From Bacillus haynesii (GTDB lineage: Bacteria; Bacillota; Bacilli; Bacillales; Bacillaceae), in contig NZ_MRBL01000002.1 in NCBI RefSeq assembly GCF_001969855.1, forward strand, positions 1 through 64,000: a DNA stretch of 64,000 nt, in the 5' to 3' direction. A program made the position numbers and the translations under genes. The stretch's first letter is position 1; the number at the start of each line of letters is the position of its first letter. Below the pieces are notes generated by a model. The model saw only the letters and a list, made by a program, of their open reading frames with translations. It had not been told where the DNA came from and did no database searches. Shown here in pieces: positions 42,434-50,738 of the stretch.

Positions 42434-43084
42434 ATGCTTGTTACATACGACCAAATCATTGACGCACTGGTTCAGACGATTCAAATGACGGTTTTTTCGC
42501 TTTTATTTTCAAGCGTGATCGGCATTCCGCTCGGCATTTTGCTGGTTGTCACAAGGAAGGGGCATCTGCTTGAAAATGCGGCAGTTTTTACGGTTGTCAA
42601 TATGATCATTAACATTTTCCGGTCCGTCCCGTTTATCATTTTGATGGTTGCTTTAATTCCGGTGACAAGGCTGATTGTGGGGACGTCCATCGGCACATCG
42701 GCAGCGATTGTTCCTCTGACTTTTTATGCGGGGCCTTACATCGCAAGGCTCGTCGAGAACTCTCTGCTTGAAGTGGATCCGGGAGTTATTGAAGCAGCTG
42801 AAGCAATGGGAGCGACTCCGCGGCAGATCATCTTCAGGTTTCTGATTCCGGAAGCGCTCGGTTCGCTGGTGCTGAGTTTTACGGTGGCAACGGTCGGATT
42901 AGTCGGAGCATCGGCGATGGCCGGTGCGATAGGTGCCGGCGGTCTTGGGGATTTGGCGATCACATACGGCTACCAAAGATTTGATACGCTGACGATGATC
43001 ATCACGGTTGCCATTCTCGTCATCGTTGTGCAGGGATTGCAGACATCCGGAAACGTCCTGTCAAAAAAATTGAGAAGAAGATAA
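42434..43084 (+). CDS. metP: Methionine ABC importer, permease
   Basis: 216 residues from ATG 42434, two bases after metN. Five membrane helices and the permease docking loop EAAEAMGATPRQIIFRFLIP, an unusually good EAA motif. The short MetI-type permease works as a dimer with MetN. Called metI in E. coli and metP in B. subtilis. Confidence 0.94.
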   Translation: MLVTYDQIIDALVQTIQMTVFSLLFSSVIGIPLGILLVVTRKGHLLENAAVFTVVNMIINIFRSVPFIILMVALIPVTRLIVGTSIGTSAAIVPLTFYAGPYIARLVENSLLEVDPGVIEAAEAMGATPRQIIFRFLIPEALGSLVLSFTVATVGLVGASAMAGAIGAGGLGDLAITYGYQRFDTLTMIITVAILVIVVQGLQTSGNVLSKKLRRR

Positions 43085-43102
43085 ACAGAGAGGGAGACAG
43101 TT

Positions 43103-43924
43103 ATGATGAAAAAATTTGCTTTTGTAGTGATCTTATTGCTGCTTGCTGGAGTGATCGCAGGGTGTGCGGCAGACTCTGATGCGAAAACGATTAAAATCGG
43201 CATCAGCGGAACGGATACGAGAATCTGGGACTTTGTGAAGAAAAAAGCCGAGAAAGAAGGCTTAAAGCTTGAAATTGTTAAATACTCCGACTATGTTCAG
43301 CCAAACCAGGCTTTGGCGGGCGGTGACATTGACGCCAACGCTTTTCAGACGATATCCTACTTTAATGCATTCAAAAAGGAACGCAATCTTGAACTATCGC
43401 CGATCGGCACAACGATCATCGCTCCGATGGGCATTTATTCCGAGAAGTATGGCTCGCCTGACGATATACCAAACGGCGCGGAAATCGCCGTTCCGAGCGA
43501 AGCGACGAACATGGGCAGAGCCTTGCTTCTGCTGGAGTCCGCCGGCCTGCTTCAATTAAAGGACGGATTTGACGGAAACGGAACACTTGATGCGATTAAA
43601 GAAAATCCGAAAAAACTCAAAATCACAACGGTGGCCGCAGAGCAAACGCCACGCGTGCTTCCCGATGTCGCTGCATCCGTCATCAACAACGGCATAGCGG
43701 TTGATGCCGGCTTCCATCCTGTCAAAGATTCGATCAAACTGGAAGACGAAACAGCGACACCGTACATCAACATTATTGCGGCCAGAACAGAAGACCGGGA
43801 TCGCGAAGATTTGAAAAAGATCGTCGAGCTGTACCAATCAGACGATACCGCTGAATTGATCAAAAAAGAGTTTGACGGTGCACAGCTTCCGACTTTTGTT
43901 CCACTGAAAGACATCGGCGAATAA
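43103..43924 (+). CDS. metQ: Methionine-binding lipoprotein
   Basis: 273 residues from ATG 43103 behind AGAGAGGGAG. Signal peptide with a lipobox ending VIAGC (lipid Cys21), then a NlpA/MetQ fold (LAGGDIDANAFQTISYFNAF, AVPSEATNMGRALLLLESAG). It delivers methionine, possibly also D-methionine or methionine sulfoxide, to MetNP. In B. subtilis a lone homologue, yhcJ, sits at this place without transporter partners. Here the set is complete. Confidence 0.93.
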   Translation: MMKKFAFVVILLLLAGVIAGCAADSDAKTIKIGISGTDTRIWDFVKKKAEKEGLKLEIVKYSDYVQPNQALAGGDIDANAFQTISYFNAFKKERNLELSPIGTTIIAPMGIYSEKYGSPDDIPNGAEIAVPSEATNMGRALLLLESAGLLQLKDGFDGNGTLDAIKENPKKLKITTVAAEQTPRVLPDVAASVINNGIAVDAGFHPVKDSIKLEDETATPYINIIAARTEDRDREDLKKIVELYQSDDTAELIKKEFDGAQLPTFVPLKDIGE

Positions 43925-43983
43925 AATGTCAGTCGCGCAATTGATTCCCGGGTCATATATTGAAATGCATCGATAATTCCTAC

Positions 43984-44012
43984 TTGACCAATCAGGTTTG
44001 TTGTACTATAGT
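43984..44012 (+). promoter_or_regulatory. Promoter of tcyP
   Basis: TTGACC at 43984-43989, a 17-base spacer and TATAGT at 44007-44012, about 38 bases before the start codon. The AT-rich flank could hold a CymR site; not confirmed. Confidence 0.7.
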
Positions 44013-44050
44013 TTTTAAATGTAAAAAATTCTGGGGGTGCTTTTGTTATC

Positions 44051-45436
44051 ATGACATTATTTGTTGTTATTAATATTATCGTCATGCTCGGCCTGATGGC
44101 GCTCCTTTATATGATGCAAAAAAAGCATGTTTCTTTTTCTAAGCGGGTATTTACCGCTCTGGGAATCGGAATTGTTTTTGGATTCGCTTTGCATTTTATA
44201 TATGGTTCGTCTTCAGAAACGATTACGCAAACTTCTGATTGGTTTAATATTGCAGGCGGCGGCTATGTCAAGCTTTTGCAGATGATCGTCATGCCGCTTG
44301 TATTCATCTCGATTTTGGGTGCTTTTACAAAGCTTAAACTGACGCACAATATCGGAAAAATCAGCGGACTGATCATCGGGCTCTTGATCGCGACGACAGC
44401 CGTTGCTGCTGCGGTGGGAATCGCGTCCGCGCTTGCTTTTGACCTGCAGGCCGTCCACGTGGATCAAGGCCAGGCGGAGTCAATGAGAGGGGCGGAACTC
44501 GAACAGAAATCGCAGAACATGGAAGCCAAAACGCTTCCGCAGCAAATTGTCGAGCTTCTTCCTGGAAATCCGTTTTTAGACTTTACAGGAGCACGACCGA
44601 CATCAACGATCGCAGTTGTTATTTTTGCGGCTTTCCTTGGGATCGCTTATCTTGGGGTCAATCGAAAACAGCCTGAACAAGCTGAACTTTTCAAAAAGAT
44701 GGTTGATGCCATGTATGCGATCATTATGCGTGTAGTGACCTTGATTCTGAGGCTGACGCCTTACGGTGTACTGGCGATCATGACAAAAACGATTGCAACG
44801 AGCGACCTCGACAGCATTGCCAAGCTCGGCAAATTTGTCATCGCTTCATATGCGGCGCTGATCGTCATGTTCATCATTCACCTGCTGCTCATTACATTCA
44901 GCGGTTTAAATCCTGTCACATACTTGAAAAAGGCGTTTCCAGTTCTTGTATTCGCGTTTACATCAAGATCAAGCGCAGGCGCTTTGCCGCTGAACATTAA
45001 AACGCAGCGAAGCCTTGGTGTTCCCGAAGGCATTGCAAACTTTGCCGGATCCTTCGGACTGTCCATCGGACAAAACGGATGTGCCGGAATTTACCCTGCA
45101 ATGCTCGCGATCATGATTGCGCCGACTGTCGGACAAAATCCGCTTGAACCGTCATTCCTGTTCACGGTTATCGCTGTTGTTGCGATCAGCTCTTTCGGAG
45201 TGGCAGGCGTCGGCGGAGGTGCGACATTTGCAGCGCTTCTCGTCCTTTCAGCGTTAAATATGCCTGTCGCGCTTGCCGGACTGCTGATTTCGGTTGAACC
45301 GCTGATCGACATGGGGCGTACGGCTCTCAATGTCAGCGGCAGCATGACGTCTGGCCTTGTGACGAGCAAAGTAACAAATGAACTTGAAAAAGACACGTAT
45401 GAAGACCGTACAAATATCATTGAAGCAGAAGTATAA
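44051..45436 (+). CDS. tcyP: Sodium- or proton-coupled cystine symporter TcyP
   Basis: 461 residues from ATG 44051 behind GGGGGTGC. A dicarboxylate/amino acid:cation symporter fold with eight to nine helices and re-entrant loops. The serine-rich substrate loop reads FAFTSRSSAGALPLNIKTQR, and the sodium-site helix NGCAGIYPAMLAIMIAPTVG. It takes up L-cystine; called yhcL in B. subtilis. Next to the methionine importer, which makes this a sulfur-amino-acid uptake block. Confidence 0.94.
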   Translation: MTLFVVINIIVMLGLMALLYMMQKKHVSFSKRVFTALGIGIVFGFALHFIYGSSSETITQTSDWFNIAGGGYVKLLQMIVMPLVFISILGAFTKLKLTHNIGKISGLIIGLLIATTAVAAAVGIASALAFDLQAVHVDQGQAESMRGAELEQKSQNMEAKTLPQQIVELLPGNPFLDFTGARPTSTIAVVIFAAFLGIAYLGVNRKQPEQAELFKKMVDAMYAIIMRVVTLILRLTPYGVLAIMTKTIATSDLDSIAKLGKFVIASYAALIVMFIIHLLLITFSGLNPVTYLKKAFPVLVFAFTSRSSAGALPLNIKTQRSLGVPEGIANFAGSFGLSIGQNGCAGIYPAMLAIMIAPTVGQNPLEPSFLFTVIAVVAISSFGVAGVGGGATFAALLVLSALNMPVALAGLLISVEPLIDMGRTALNVSGSMTSGLVTSKVTNELEKDTYEDRTNIIEAEV

Positions 45437-45442
45437 AAGAAG

Positions 45443-45486
45443 AACGGCCCGCACAGCTTGATAGCTTGTGTGGGCCGTTTTTTTAT
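45443..45486. terminator. Bidirectional terminator after tcyP
   Basis: AACGGCCCGCACA pairs with TGTGTGGGCCGTT with one slip, followed by seven T residues; the converging yhcM gene ends inside its right edge. Confidence 0.9.
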
Positions 45487-45827
45487 GAATAACTTTGGTC
45501 TGTATCGAACATCGTCTGATTTGCAGCCTGATCGTTCGTGGCATTCACCGGAGCGGCAGTCATTTGACCTGATGGATGCTGGTCATTTGCCGTATGGCCT
45601 GACTGGCGGTGTTGATGTGATTGTCCTCCTGGATTAAAAGCCTGTTTGATCATGTCAGCCGGATTCATCATCGTCTGATTGCTGCCGTTTCCTTGTTGCC
45701 TTCCTCCCATGCGGTTCGCAAACATGCCGGTCAATCTTTTGCGGATTTCGGGAGAAAAAGCCGCGGTTAATGCGGCTGATCCTAAAACTAATACAGCGGG
45801 ATGGATACCTGATCTTCTTCTAAACAA
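45483..45827 (-). CDS. yhcM: YhcM, basic Gln/Asn-rich protein
   Basis: 114 residues from TTG 45827, with GGAGG nine bases before it. A hydrophobic start (HPAVLVLGSAALTAAFSPEI) is followed by a low-complexity tail rich in Gln, Asn, His and Met (RMGGRQQGNGSNQTMMNPAD onward). No enzyme motif. The position after tcyP matches B. subtilis yhcM, of unknown function. Shorter than that protein as I recall it. Confidence 0.75.
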   Translation of the reverse strand: MFRRRSGIHPAVLVLGSAALTAAFSPEIRKRLTGMFANRMGGRQQGNGSNQTMMNPADMIKQAFNPGGQSHQHRQSGHTANDQHPSGQMTAAPVNATNDQAANQTMFDTDQSYS

Positions 45828-45874
45828 AGGGTCAACCTCCTTTTTACGTATACCATCCCCAGTCGGGATCGGTT

Positions 45875-47671
45875 TTATTCTTCAAGCTGTGCCGCGGGAG
45901 ATAAGCGGTGCTTTTCAAAAAATTCGAAAATTTCGCGGTAGGCTTTGATTTTATTTTCTTTTTTAGAAAAGCCGTGCCCTTCATTTTCCAAAACGAGATA
46001 CTCGATATTCCGCCCCATGTTCCTCAACCGATCGATGACCTGATCGGACTCTTCCTTTACGACGCGCGGATCGTTTGCGCCTTGGATGATCAGCATCGGA
46101 TGAGTCATATTATCCAGGTATGTAACAGGAGAATCGGCTTTCATTTTTTCATAATCCCGCTCCGGATTGCCGACCCATTTTTCCATCATCGGCTGCCAGA
46201 AATCGGGTACGGTTTTGACGAACGAAAACAGATTGCTGACTCCGCATATATCGACGACGGCGCGGAAATACTCAGGATGCCTCCCGTGAAGCAAAAGCGA
46301 CATATACCCGCCGTAGCTGCCTCCCATTAAAAAGAGTTTTTCGCGGTCCGCAAGCTTTTGATCGATAAGCCAGTCGATGCCCGCGATCATATCGAGACGC
46401 GGTCCGTCTCCCCAATCTTGTTCGACCATTTTAAAGAAGGAATAACCGTAATTCGCTGATCCTCTGAAATTAGGGGCGAATAACTGGTAGCCCATTTTCG
46501 CAGCAAGTTGAAAGATATCGTAGAACATAAAGGTTTCTGCATCCTGCGGTCCGCCGTGCGGCCAAATAATCGTCCAGCCGTTCGCTTCTTCTGGGAGGGG
46601 CTTAAACAGCAGTCCTTCTATTGCGAGACCGTCAAAAGAAGGATATGTCACAACTTCCGGATATGACAGCTCCTGTTCGGAGAAACCCGGAACCGAATGT
46701 TTCGTTAATTGCCGCCATTTTGCCTGTCCTTTCATTAATACATAGAGATTAGCCGGCCTGGTCGGCGTCGAGCCGAGAATGTACAGCGCACCCGAAGAGG
46801 CGCAGTGTATTTTCGAAATGGATGTGCAAGGGCAATCCACCTGCCGATTCTCTCCCGTTGTTGTGTTGTACTCATACATCACCTCTTTGACACCTTTTTT
46901 TCCAATAAGATAAAGGAAAGTTCCATTCGGGTCAGCGTGGATGGATGTTAAATCAGTTTTGTCAACCGAAAGTACCGGCGTAAAAATACCGGATGATACA
47001 TTGTACAAGGCAAGGTATGAGAACTCGGCTTCGTAGTTTGTCGTGACGAATAACCGGTCATCAGATGCAAAATGAGAAGAATAAACCATATGAGGCAGCG
47101 TCTCATCGGGGGCGATTCCTGTCGTCACGCCTTCAGCAGTATGGATCATACAGACAGAGTGGCTGTTGACGTTGTAGACATGAATGCTGACGGCTTTCTC
47201 GCCAGGGCTTACATCAGCCAGTATTGAAGTTCCGTCTTTTCCTTCAAAAATAAGTTCTTCTTTTTCAGTGAGGCAATCGTATCTGTATGTATTTAAAAAT
47301 GTCGGATTGTCCTTTGTAGAGGAGTAGTAAACAGCGTTTTGCACAGGGATGGGCTCGAAGTGGCGGTCTGATTTATTTCCGTTTAATGAATGGAGCGACC
47401 CGTTTTTTGAAGAAAGCTTGTACAGTCCGCTTTGTTCGTTGCCGTCATTGTCAAAACCGGCAAAAAGGATAGAGCCGTCGGGATTGTAGGCGATTCCGTT
47501 TGAATCCTGATTCAAAAATGACAGCTGATACGGATACGTTTCGGGGAGATCCATCGCCCACAGATTCGATGTTCCGTTGAGGTTCGTATCAAAAACAAGC
47601 TGCGTCTCATCGGGATGGACCGCAAAGTCTTTAATGCGCAGCACATGCAAAATGTTTTTAGTTTTTTCCAT
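45875..47671 (-). CDS. S9-family (prolyl oligopeptidase-like) peptidase
   Basis: 598 residues from ATG 47671 behind GGAGGTG. A seven-bladed beta-propeller of about 340 residues is followed by an alpha/beta-hydrolase domain. The catalytic triad is readable: nucleophile in GGSYGGYMSL, acid in IQGANDPRVVKEES, His in LENEGHGFSKKEN. There is no signal peptide, so it should be cytoplasmic and act on short peptides entering the propeller funnel. It is an addition to the B. subtilis gene order (recalled): it sits between yhcM and yhcN. Confidence 0.92.
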   Translation of the reverse strand: MEKTKNILHVLRIKDFAVHPDETQLVFDTNLNGTSNLWAMDLPETYPYQLSFLNQDSNGIAYNPDGSILFAGFDNDGNEQSGLYKLSSKNGSLHSLNGNKSDRHFEPIPVQNAVYYSSTKDNPTFLNTYRYDCLTEKEELIFEGKDGTSILADVSPGEKAVSIHVYNVNSHSVCMIHTAEGVTTGIAPDETLPHMVYSSHFASDDRLFVTTNYEAEFSYLALYNVSSGIFTPVLSVDKTDLTSIHADPNGTFLYLIGKKGVKEVMYEYNTTTGENRQVDCPCTSISKIHCASSGALYILGSTPTRPANLYVLMKGQAKWRQLTKHSVPGFSEQELSYPEVVTYPSFDGLAIEGLLFKPLPEEANGWTIIWPHGGPQDAETFMFYDIFQLAAKMGYQLFAPNFRGSANYGYSFFKMVEQDWGDGPRLDMIAGIDWLIDQKLADREKLFLMGGSYGGYMSLLLHGRHPEYFRAVVDICGVSNLFSFVKTVPDFWQPMMEKWVGNPERDYEKMKADSPVTYLDNMTHPMLIIQGANDPRVVKEESDQVIDRLRNMGRNIEYLVLENEGHGFSKKENKIKAYREIFEFFEKHRLSPAAQLEE

Positions 47672-47815
47672 TTCGTATACACCTCCGGATTATTTTGGGT
47701 ATTTTTCATTCAATAAGATCATAACAAAAGTCGCGTATAAAAAATATCCTTTAGACAAATAAATAACACGAAAAAGAAAAAAACTATACGTAAATCATTA
47801 AAGGAGGTAATTTTA

Positions 47816-48376
47816 ATGTTCAATTTGAAAAAAAGCGCGATTGCTGCTTTGCTCCTTCCGCTGTTGTTCACAGCCGGATGTGGCATGGCAAACCAGGGGG
47901 CGGATAACAACCGCCGCAACCAGGACAATGCGCTTCAAAATGTAACAAACAGAGACAACGACCGCACGAATGTCAATGACGGCAGAAACGTCAACGACCA
48001 AATGAATGTGACAGACAACCGCGATGCCAATCGGGAAGACAATAATATGGAAGTGGCGGATAGAGCCGCAGACAAAGTGGCGGAACTGAAAGAAGTCAGA
48101 AGTGCAAATGTGATTACGACAAACCGCAATGCTTATGTCGCGGTCGTTTTGAAAGGTAATCCGAAAGGCAACGTGACGAATGAGCTGAAAGGGAAAATCT
48201 CGAAAAAGGTTAAAGAAACAGACAATAACATCAACAATGTGTTCGTTTCGGCAAATCCTGACTTTGTTGACCGAATGACAAACTATGGCGACAGAATTCA
48301 AAATGGCGAACCGATCGAGGGCTTGTTTGAAGAATTCGGTGAAACGATCAACAGAGTCTTTCCGAATCAAAGATAA
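47816..48376 (+). CDS. yhcN: YhcN/YlaJ-family sporulation lipoprotein
   Basis: 186 residues from ATG 47816 behind AAAGGAGG. Lipoprotein signal with LLFTAGC (lipid Cys22), then an Asn/Asp/Arg-rich low-complexity stretch (NQDNALQNVTNRDNDRTNVN and on), then a compact domain (ADKVAELKEVRSANVITTNR, AYVAVVLKG). In B. subtilis YhcN is a forespore-made lipoprotein of the inner spore membrane affecting germination and outgrowth (recalled). Confidence 0.9.
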   Translation: MFNLKKSAIAALLLPLLFTAGCGMANQGADNNRRNQDNALQNVTNRDNDRTNVNDGRNVNDQMNVTDNRDANREDNNMEVADRAADKVAELKEVRSANVITTNRNAYVAVVLKGNPKGNVTNELKGKISKKVKETDNNINNVFVSANPDFVDRMTNYGDRIQNGEPIEGLFEEFGETINRVFPNQR

Positions 48377-48380
48377 TGAT

Positions 48381-48409
48381 AAAAAAGCCGCAATTTGCGG
48401 CTTTTTTTA
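48381..48409 (+). terminator. Terminator of yhcN
   Basis: AAAAAAGCCGCAA pairs with TTGCGGCTTTTTT, a perfect stem with a very small loop. Confidence 0.92.
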
Positions 48410-48496
48410 TTGGCTGCTTTTCAGACAGGCCACTTCCTGAACGATCCCGCATAGTGTGTAGTACAGAGAAGCACTACGCGGATGGAGGGATAATCG

Positions 48497-49396
48497 GTGA
48501 CGGGAGAGGTAAAAGCGGCCTTTGTTTTAATGATGGCAGGCACTCTATCCGCTCTGTTATTGGCTGTTTTTGTCATGTTCGGCCAAGAGAGCCCAGAGGC
48601 GGCTGTTCTTTCGGGGAAAAAAGAAAAACTGAAAGAATCGCTGGAAATGGTTAAATATGAAAGTGTCAGCATTTATTACGCTGAAAAAGATAGACCGATC
48701 CTGGAGCTGACAAAGGAGACGCTTCGGGATGCCGCTGACATGAATCGGGAACTGTTTGCCAGTCCTCTTCAAGACAGCGTTGATTTGATCTTTTTTTCAA
48801 ACCGTGATGATATGGAGTCGTTTTCAAAATTAAAGGATATAACCGGATTTTACTCAAATGATATGCGGATGATCGGGCTTTTACCCGAGGAGAGAACGCA
48901 TCTGAATAGCGGCGAGGGATTCGCCGTCTTCCTGTACAAACGGGTGCTGGTACATGAGTATACCCATTATGCTTTTCACGTCAAGCTGAGAGAACTGAAT
49001 GCCGATCCGGCAGCTTATCCGCTCTGGTTTCACGAAGGGGTGGCGGAATGGGCTTCTGCTCATGACGCGATAGAGATCCGGACTTTGCCGTCAATTGTTC
49101 CCTTGAGCAAGCTGAAGACCGACCGACAGTGGCAAAAAGCCCGTACTGGATATGAAACCGATATTTATTTACAAAGTTATTATTTGATTGAAGAGCTCGC
49201 ACAGAAAAAAGGAAGGGGGGTCATCCTCGACATTATCGAGGAAACGGCTGAGCGGGGAAGTTTTGAAGACGGATTTAAGGCCGCTGTCGGTCAGTCGTTA
49301 ACAGGTTTTGAAAAAGAATTCAAACGGAAATACGAAGCGAAAAAAACGGCATGGAAGGTTTCATCCTTCCATGCCGTTTTCATGATTAATGAATAG
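48497..49396 (+). CDS. Membrane-anchored gluzincin-type metallopeptidase
   Basis: 299 residues from GTG 48497 with the ribosome site GGAGGG. One N-terminal helix (AAFVLMMAGTLSALLLAVFV) anchors it, and the bulk lies outside. The zinc motif LVHEYTHYAFHVKL (HExxH) is followed 35 residues on by PLWFHEGVAEWAS, giving the third ligand Glu, the layout of peptidase MA-like gluzincins. The last 18 codons coincide with a strong terminator hairpin. B. subtilis has yhcO and yhcP between yhcN and yhcQ; I cannot say whether this is one of them. Substrate unknown. Confidence 0.82.
   Translation: MTGEVKAAFVLMMAGTLSALLLAVFVMFGQESPEAAVLSGKKEKLKESLEMVKYESVSIYYAEKDRPILELTKETLRDAADMNRELFASPLQDSVDLIFFSNRDDMESFSKLKDITGFYSNDMRMIGLLPEERTHLNSGEGFAVFLYKRVLVHEYTHYAFHVKLRELNADPAAYPLWFHEGVAEWASAHDAIEIRTLPSIVPLSKLKTDRQWQKARTGYETDIYLQSYYLIEELAQKKGRGVILDIIEETAERGSFEDGFKAAVGQSLTGFEKEFKRKYEAKKTAWKVSSFHAVFMINE
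49345..49381. terminator. Terminator built into the 3' end of the metallopeptidase gene
   Basis: AAAACGGCATGGAAGG pairs with CCTTCCATGCCGTTTT around TTTCAT. The stem lies inside the open frame (stop at 49394-49396) and ends just before the converging yhcQ gene, so it can stop both. Confidence 0.85.
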
Positions 49397-50033
49397 GTCT
49401 CTGCTGCCCATTCGGAGGCATTTGCGGCTGACCTTGTACCGGAGCGAATGCTGAAGTCATCTTCTGCATGTCTTGCGGTGCAAGCTGAGGAACTTGATAG
49501 TATCCGTGTTTGTTCTGATAAAGGAAAATTTCATAAGCCATTTCGATATAGTGAGGAATCTGGTCTGCCAGAACTCTTCTGCAGACAGGGTTTGTCACTT
49601 CCGGAGCCGCCATGGCCAATGCCGAACAATTGGTTTTCATCAAGCCGAGCATAAAGCTGCTGATACAGGCGTCATCAATGGCCTGCACGGATTGCTTCGG
49701 CTGTTTCGGCTGGGCATCTTTTAACCCGTAGACAAATTGGCGATCCTCTTTCATCATATACGTTGCCGTTTCCTGACTCGGCTTTTGCCCCGTTCTGAAA
49801 CATTCTGTCGTGATGTTGTACTGAGACGAAATAAACCGGTGCTGCCTGTCCAAAATATCGAGCAGCTCCGGATCTTTGACTTGCTCTCTGAACATCATAT
49901 ATTGCTCAAGAACGCCGATCATTCCGGACAGCACTTCATGCATGTCAAACACTTCGTGGCCCCCGTGATTCATATGCTGCATTCCTTCATTGCCTTGATT
50001 GATTTGCATTTGCGGCTGGTTTTGCTGTTCCAC
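49386..50033 (-). CDS. yhcQ: CotF-like spore coat protein YhcQ
   Basis: 215 residues from GTG 50033 with TAAGGAGG before it. A Gln/Met/His-rich start (QQNQPQMQINQGNEGMQHMN) precedes a four-helix ferritin-like CotF domain (HEVLSGMIGVLEQYMMFREQ; LMKTNCSALAMAAPEVTNPV with CRRVLADQIPHYIEMAYEIF), and a Pro/Gln-rich tail. Such proteins are spore-specific coat or inner-spore components. Position as in B. subtilis. Confidence 0.9.
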   Translation of the reverse strand: MEQQNQPQMQINQGNEGMQHMNHGGHEVFDMHEVLSGMIGVLEQYMMFREQVKDPELLDILDRQHRFISSQYNITTECFRTGQKPSQETATYMMKEDRQFVYGLKDAQPKQPKQSVQAIDDACISSFMLGLMKTNCSALAMAAPEVTNPVCRRVLADQIPHYIEMAYEIFLYQNKHGYYQVPQLAPQDMQKMTSAFAPVQGQPQMPPNGQQRPIH

Positions 50034-50308
50034 TCTAACGTATCCTCCTTAAATGTAATTCAACTATTATATTTCGTTTTTGCCGGCATGTTTATTCAAA
50101 AAAGGAATAATCGATAAACTGGATTTAAAGGGATTTTATTCTAACCGTCGAATAGTTTAGTTCAGAAGAAAATATTATGGGGGTCTTGTGTTCAAGACAG
50201 TTTATCATCTCATTGGTCGAAAATGGGAATAACGGTCATTTTGGTGTCAAATTGAAAAAACTGTGTATCAGGAGAGGAAATTTAGGCCGGTTTTGAGATC
50301 CCTCGTAC
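50034..50308. other. Gene-free stretch between yhcQ and the kinase
   Basis: AT-rich sequence with no convincing frame. It should hold the yhcQ promoter; I could not settle on boxes. From about 50309 to 50738 the minus strand becomes codon-like (see next entry). Confidence 0.4.
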
Positions 50309-50738
50309 CTATGTAAAACGGAGCACATATCTGCCGGGCGATGATGAAATGTTCACGCATGTTTCCGGCAGTAAAGGAATTCGGTGAGTAGATGGATGTC
50401 TGATATCCGAAAAAACAAATGAACCGAAACAGGTCGGATTCAAATAAAGGCTGCCGGAAGAAGAATAAAAGCCGATGTCGGTCTTGTGTTCATGCACTAT
50501 TGTTCAAATATGGACCGAAAAACAGTCGAATCGCAATGCCCGGCTGGATATCGGCATGAAGAACTTTGGCATTTAAAGAAGATGCCTGCAAACTTTTTAT
50601 TGCCCCTGCGCGATCTGTAAAGGATTCTCCCTCCGTAAATGATTTCAGCTGCCAATCATCATGAAAATGCAAAAAAAGGTGTTTTCCTTTTTGATTTTTG
50701 CACTTAGAAAAGGAGGAGTTTTGTAATGCTGGGCTCAA
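50309..50738 (-). pseudogene. Possible decayed gene upstream of the kinase
   Basis: Two consecutive minus-strand frames use ordinary Bacillus codons: FLHFHDDWQLKSFTEGESFT then DRAGAIKSLQASSLNAKVLH and on to a stop at about 50490, and then, shifted by one frame at a TAGTG junction, HEHKTDIGFYSSSGSLYLNP to a stop at 50309. Joined they would be about 140 residues. The right end runs into the kinase start on the other strand, so any start is lost. I do not recognise the protein; it may also be chance. Confidence 0.25.
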
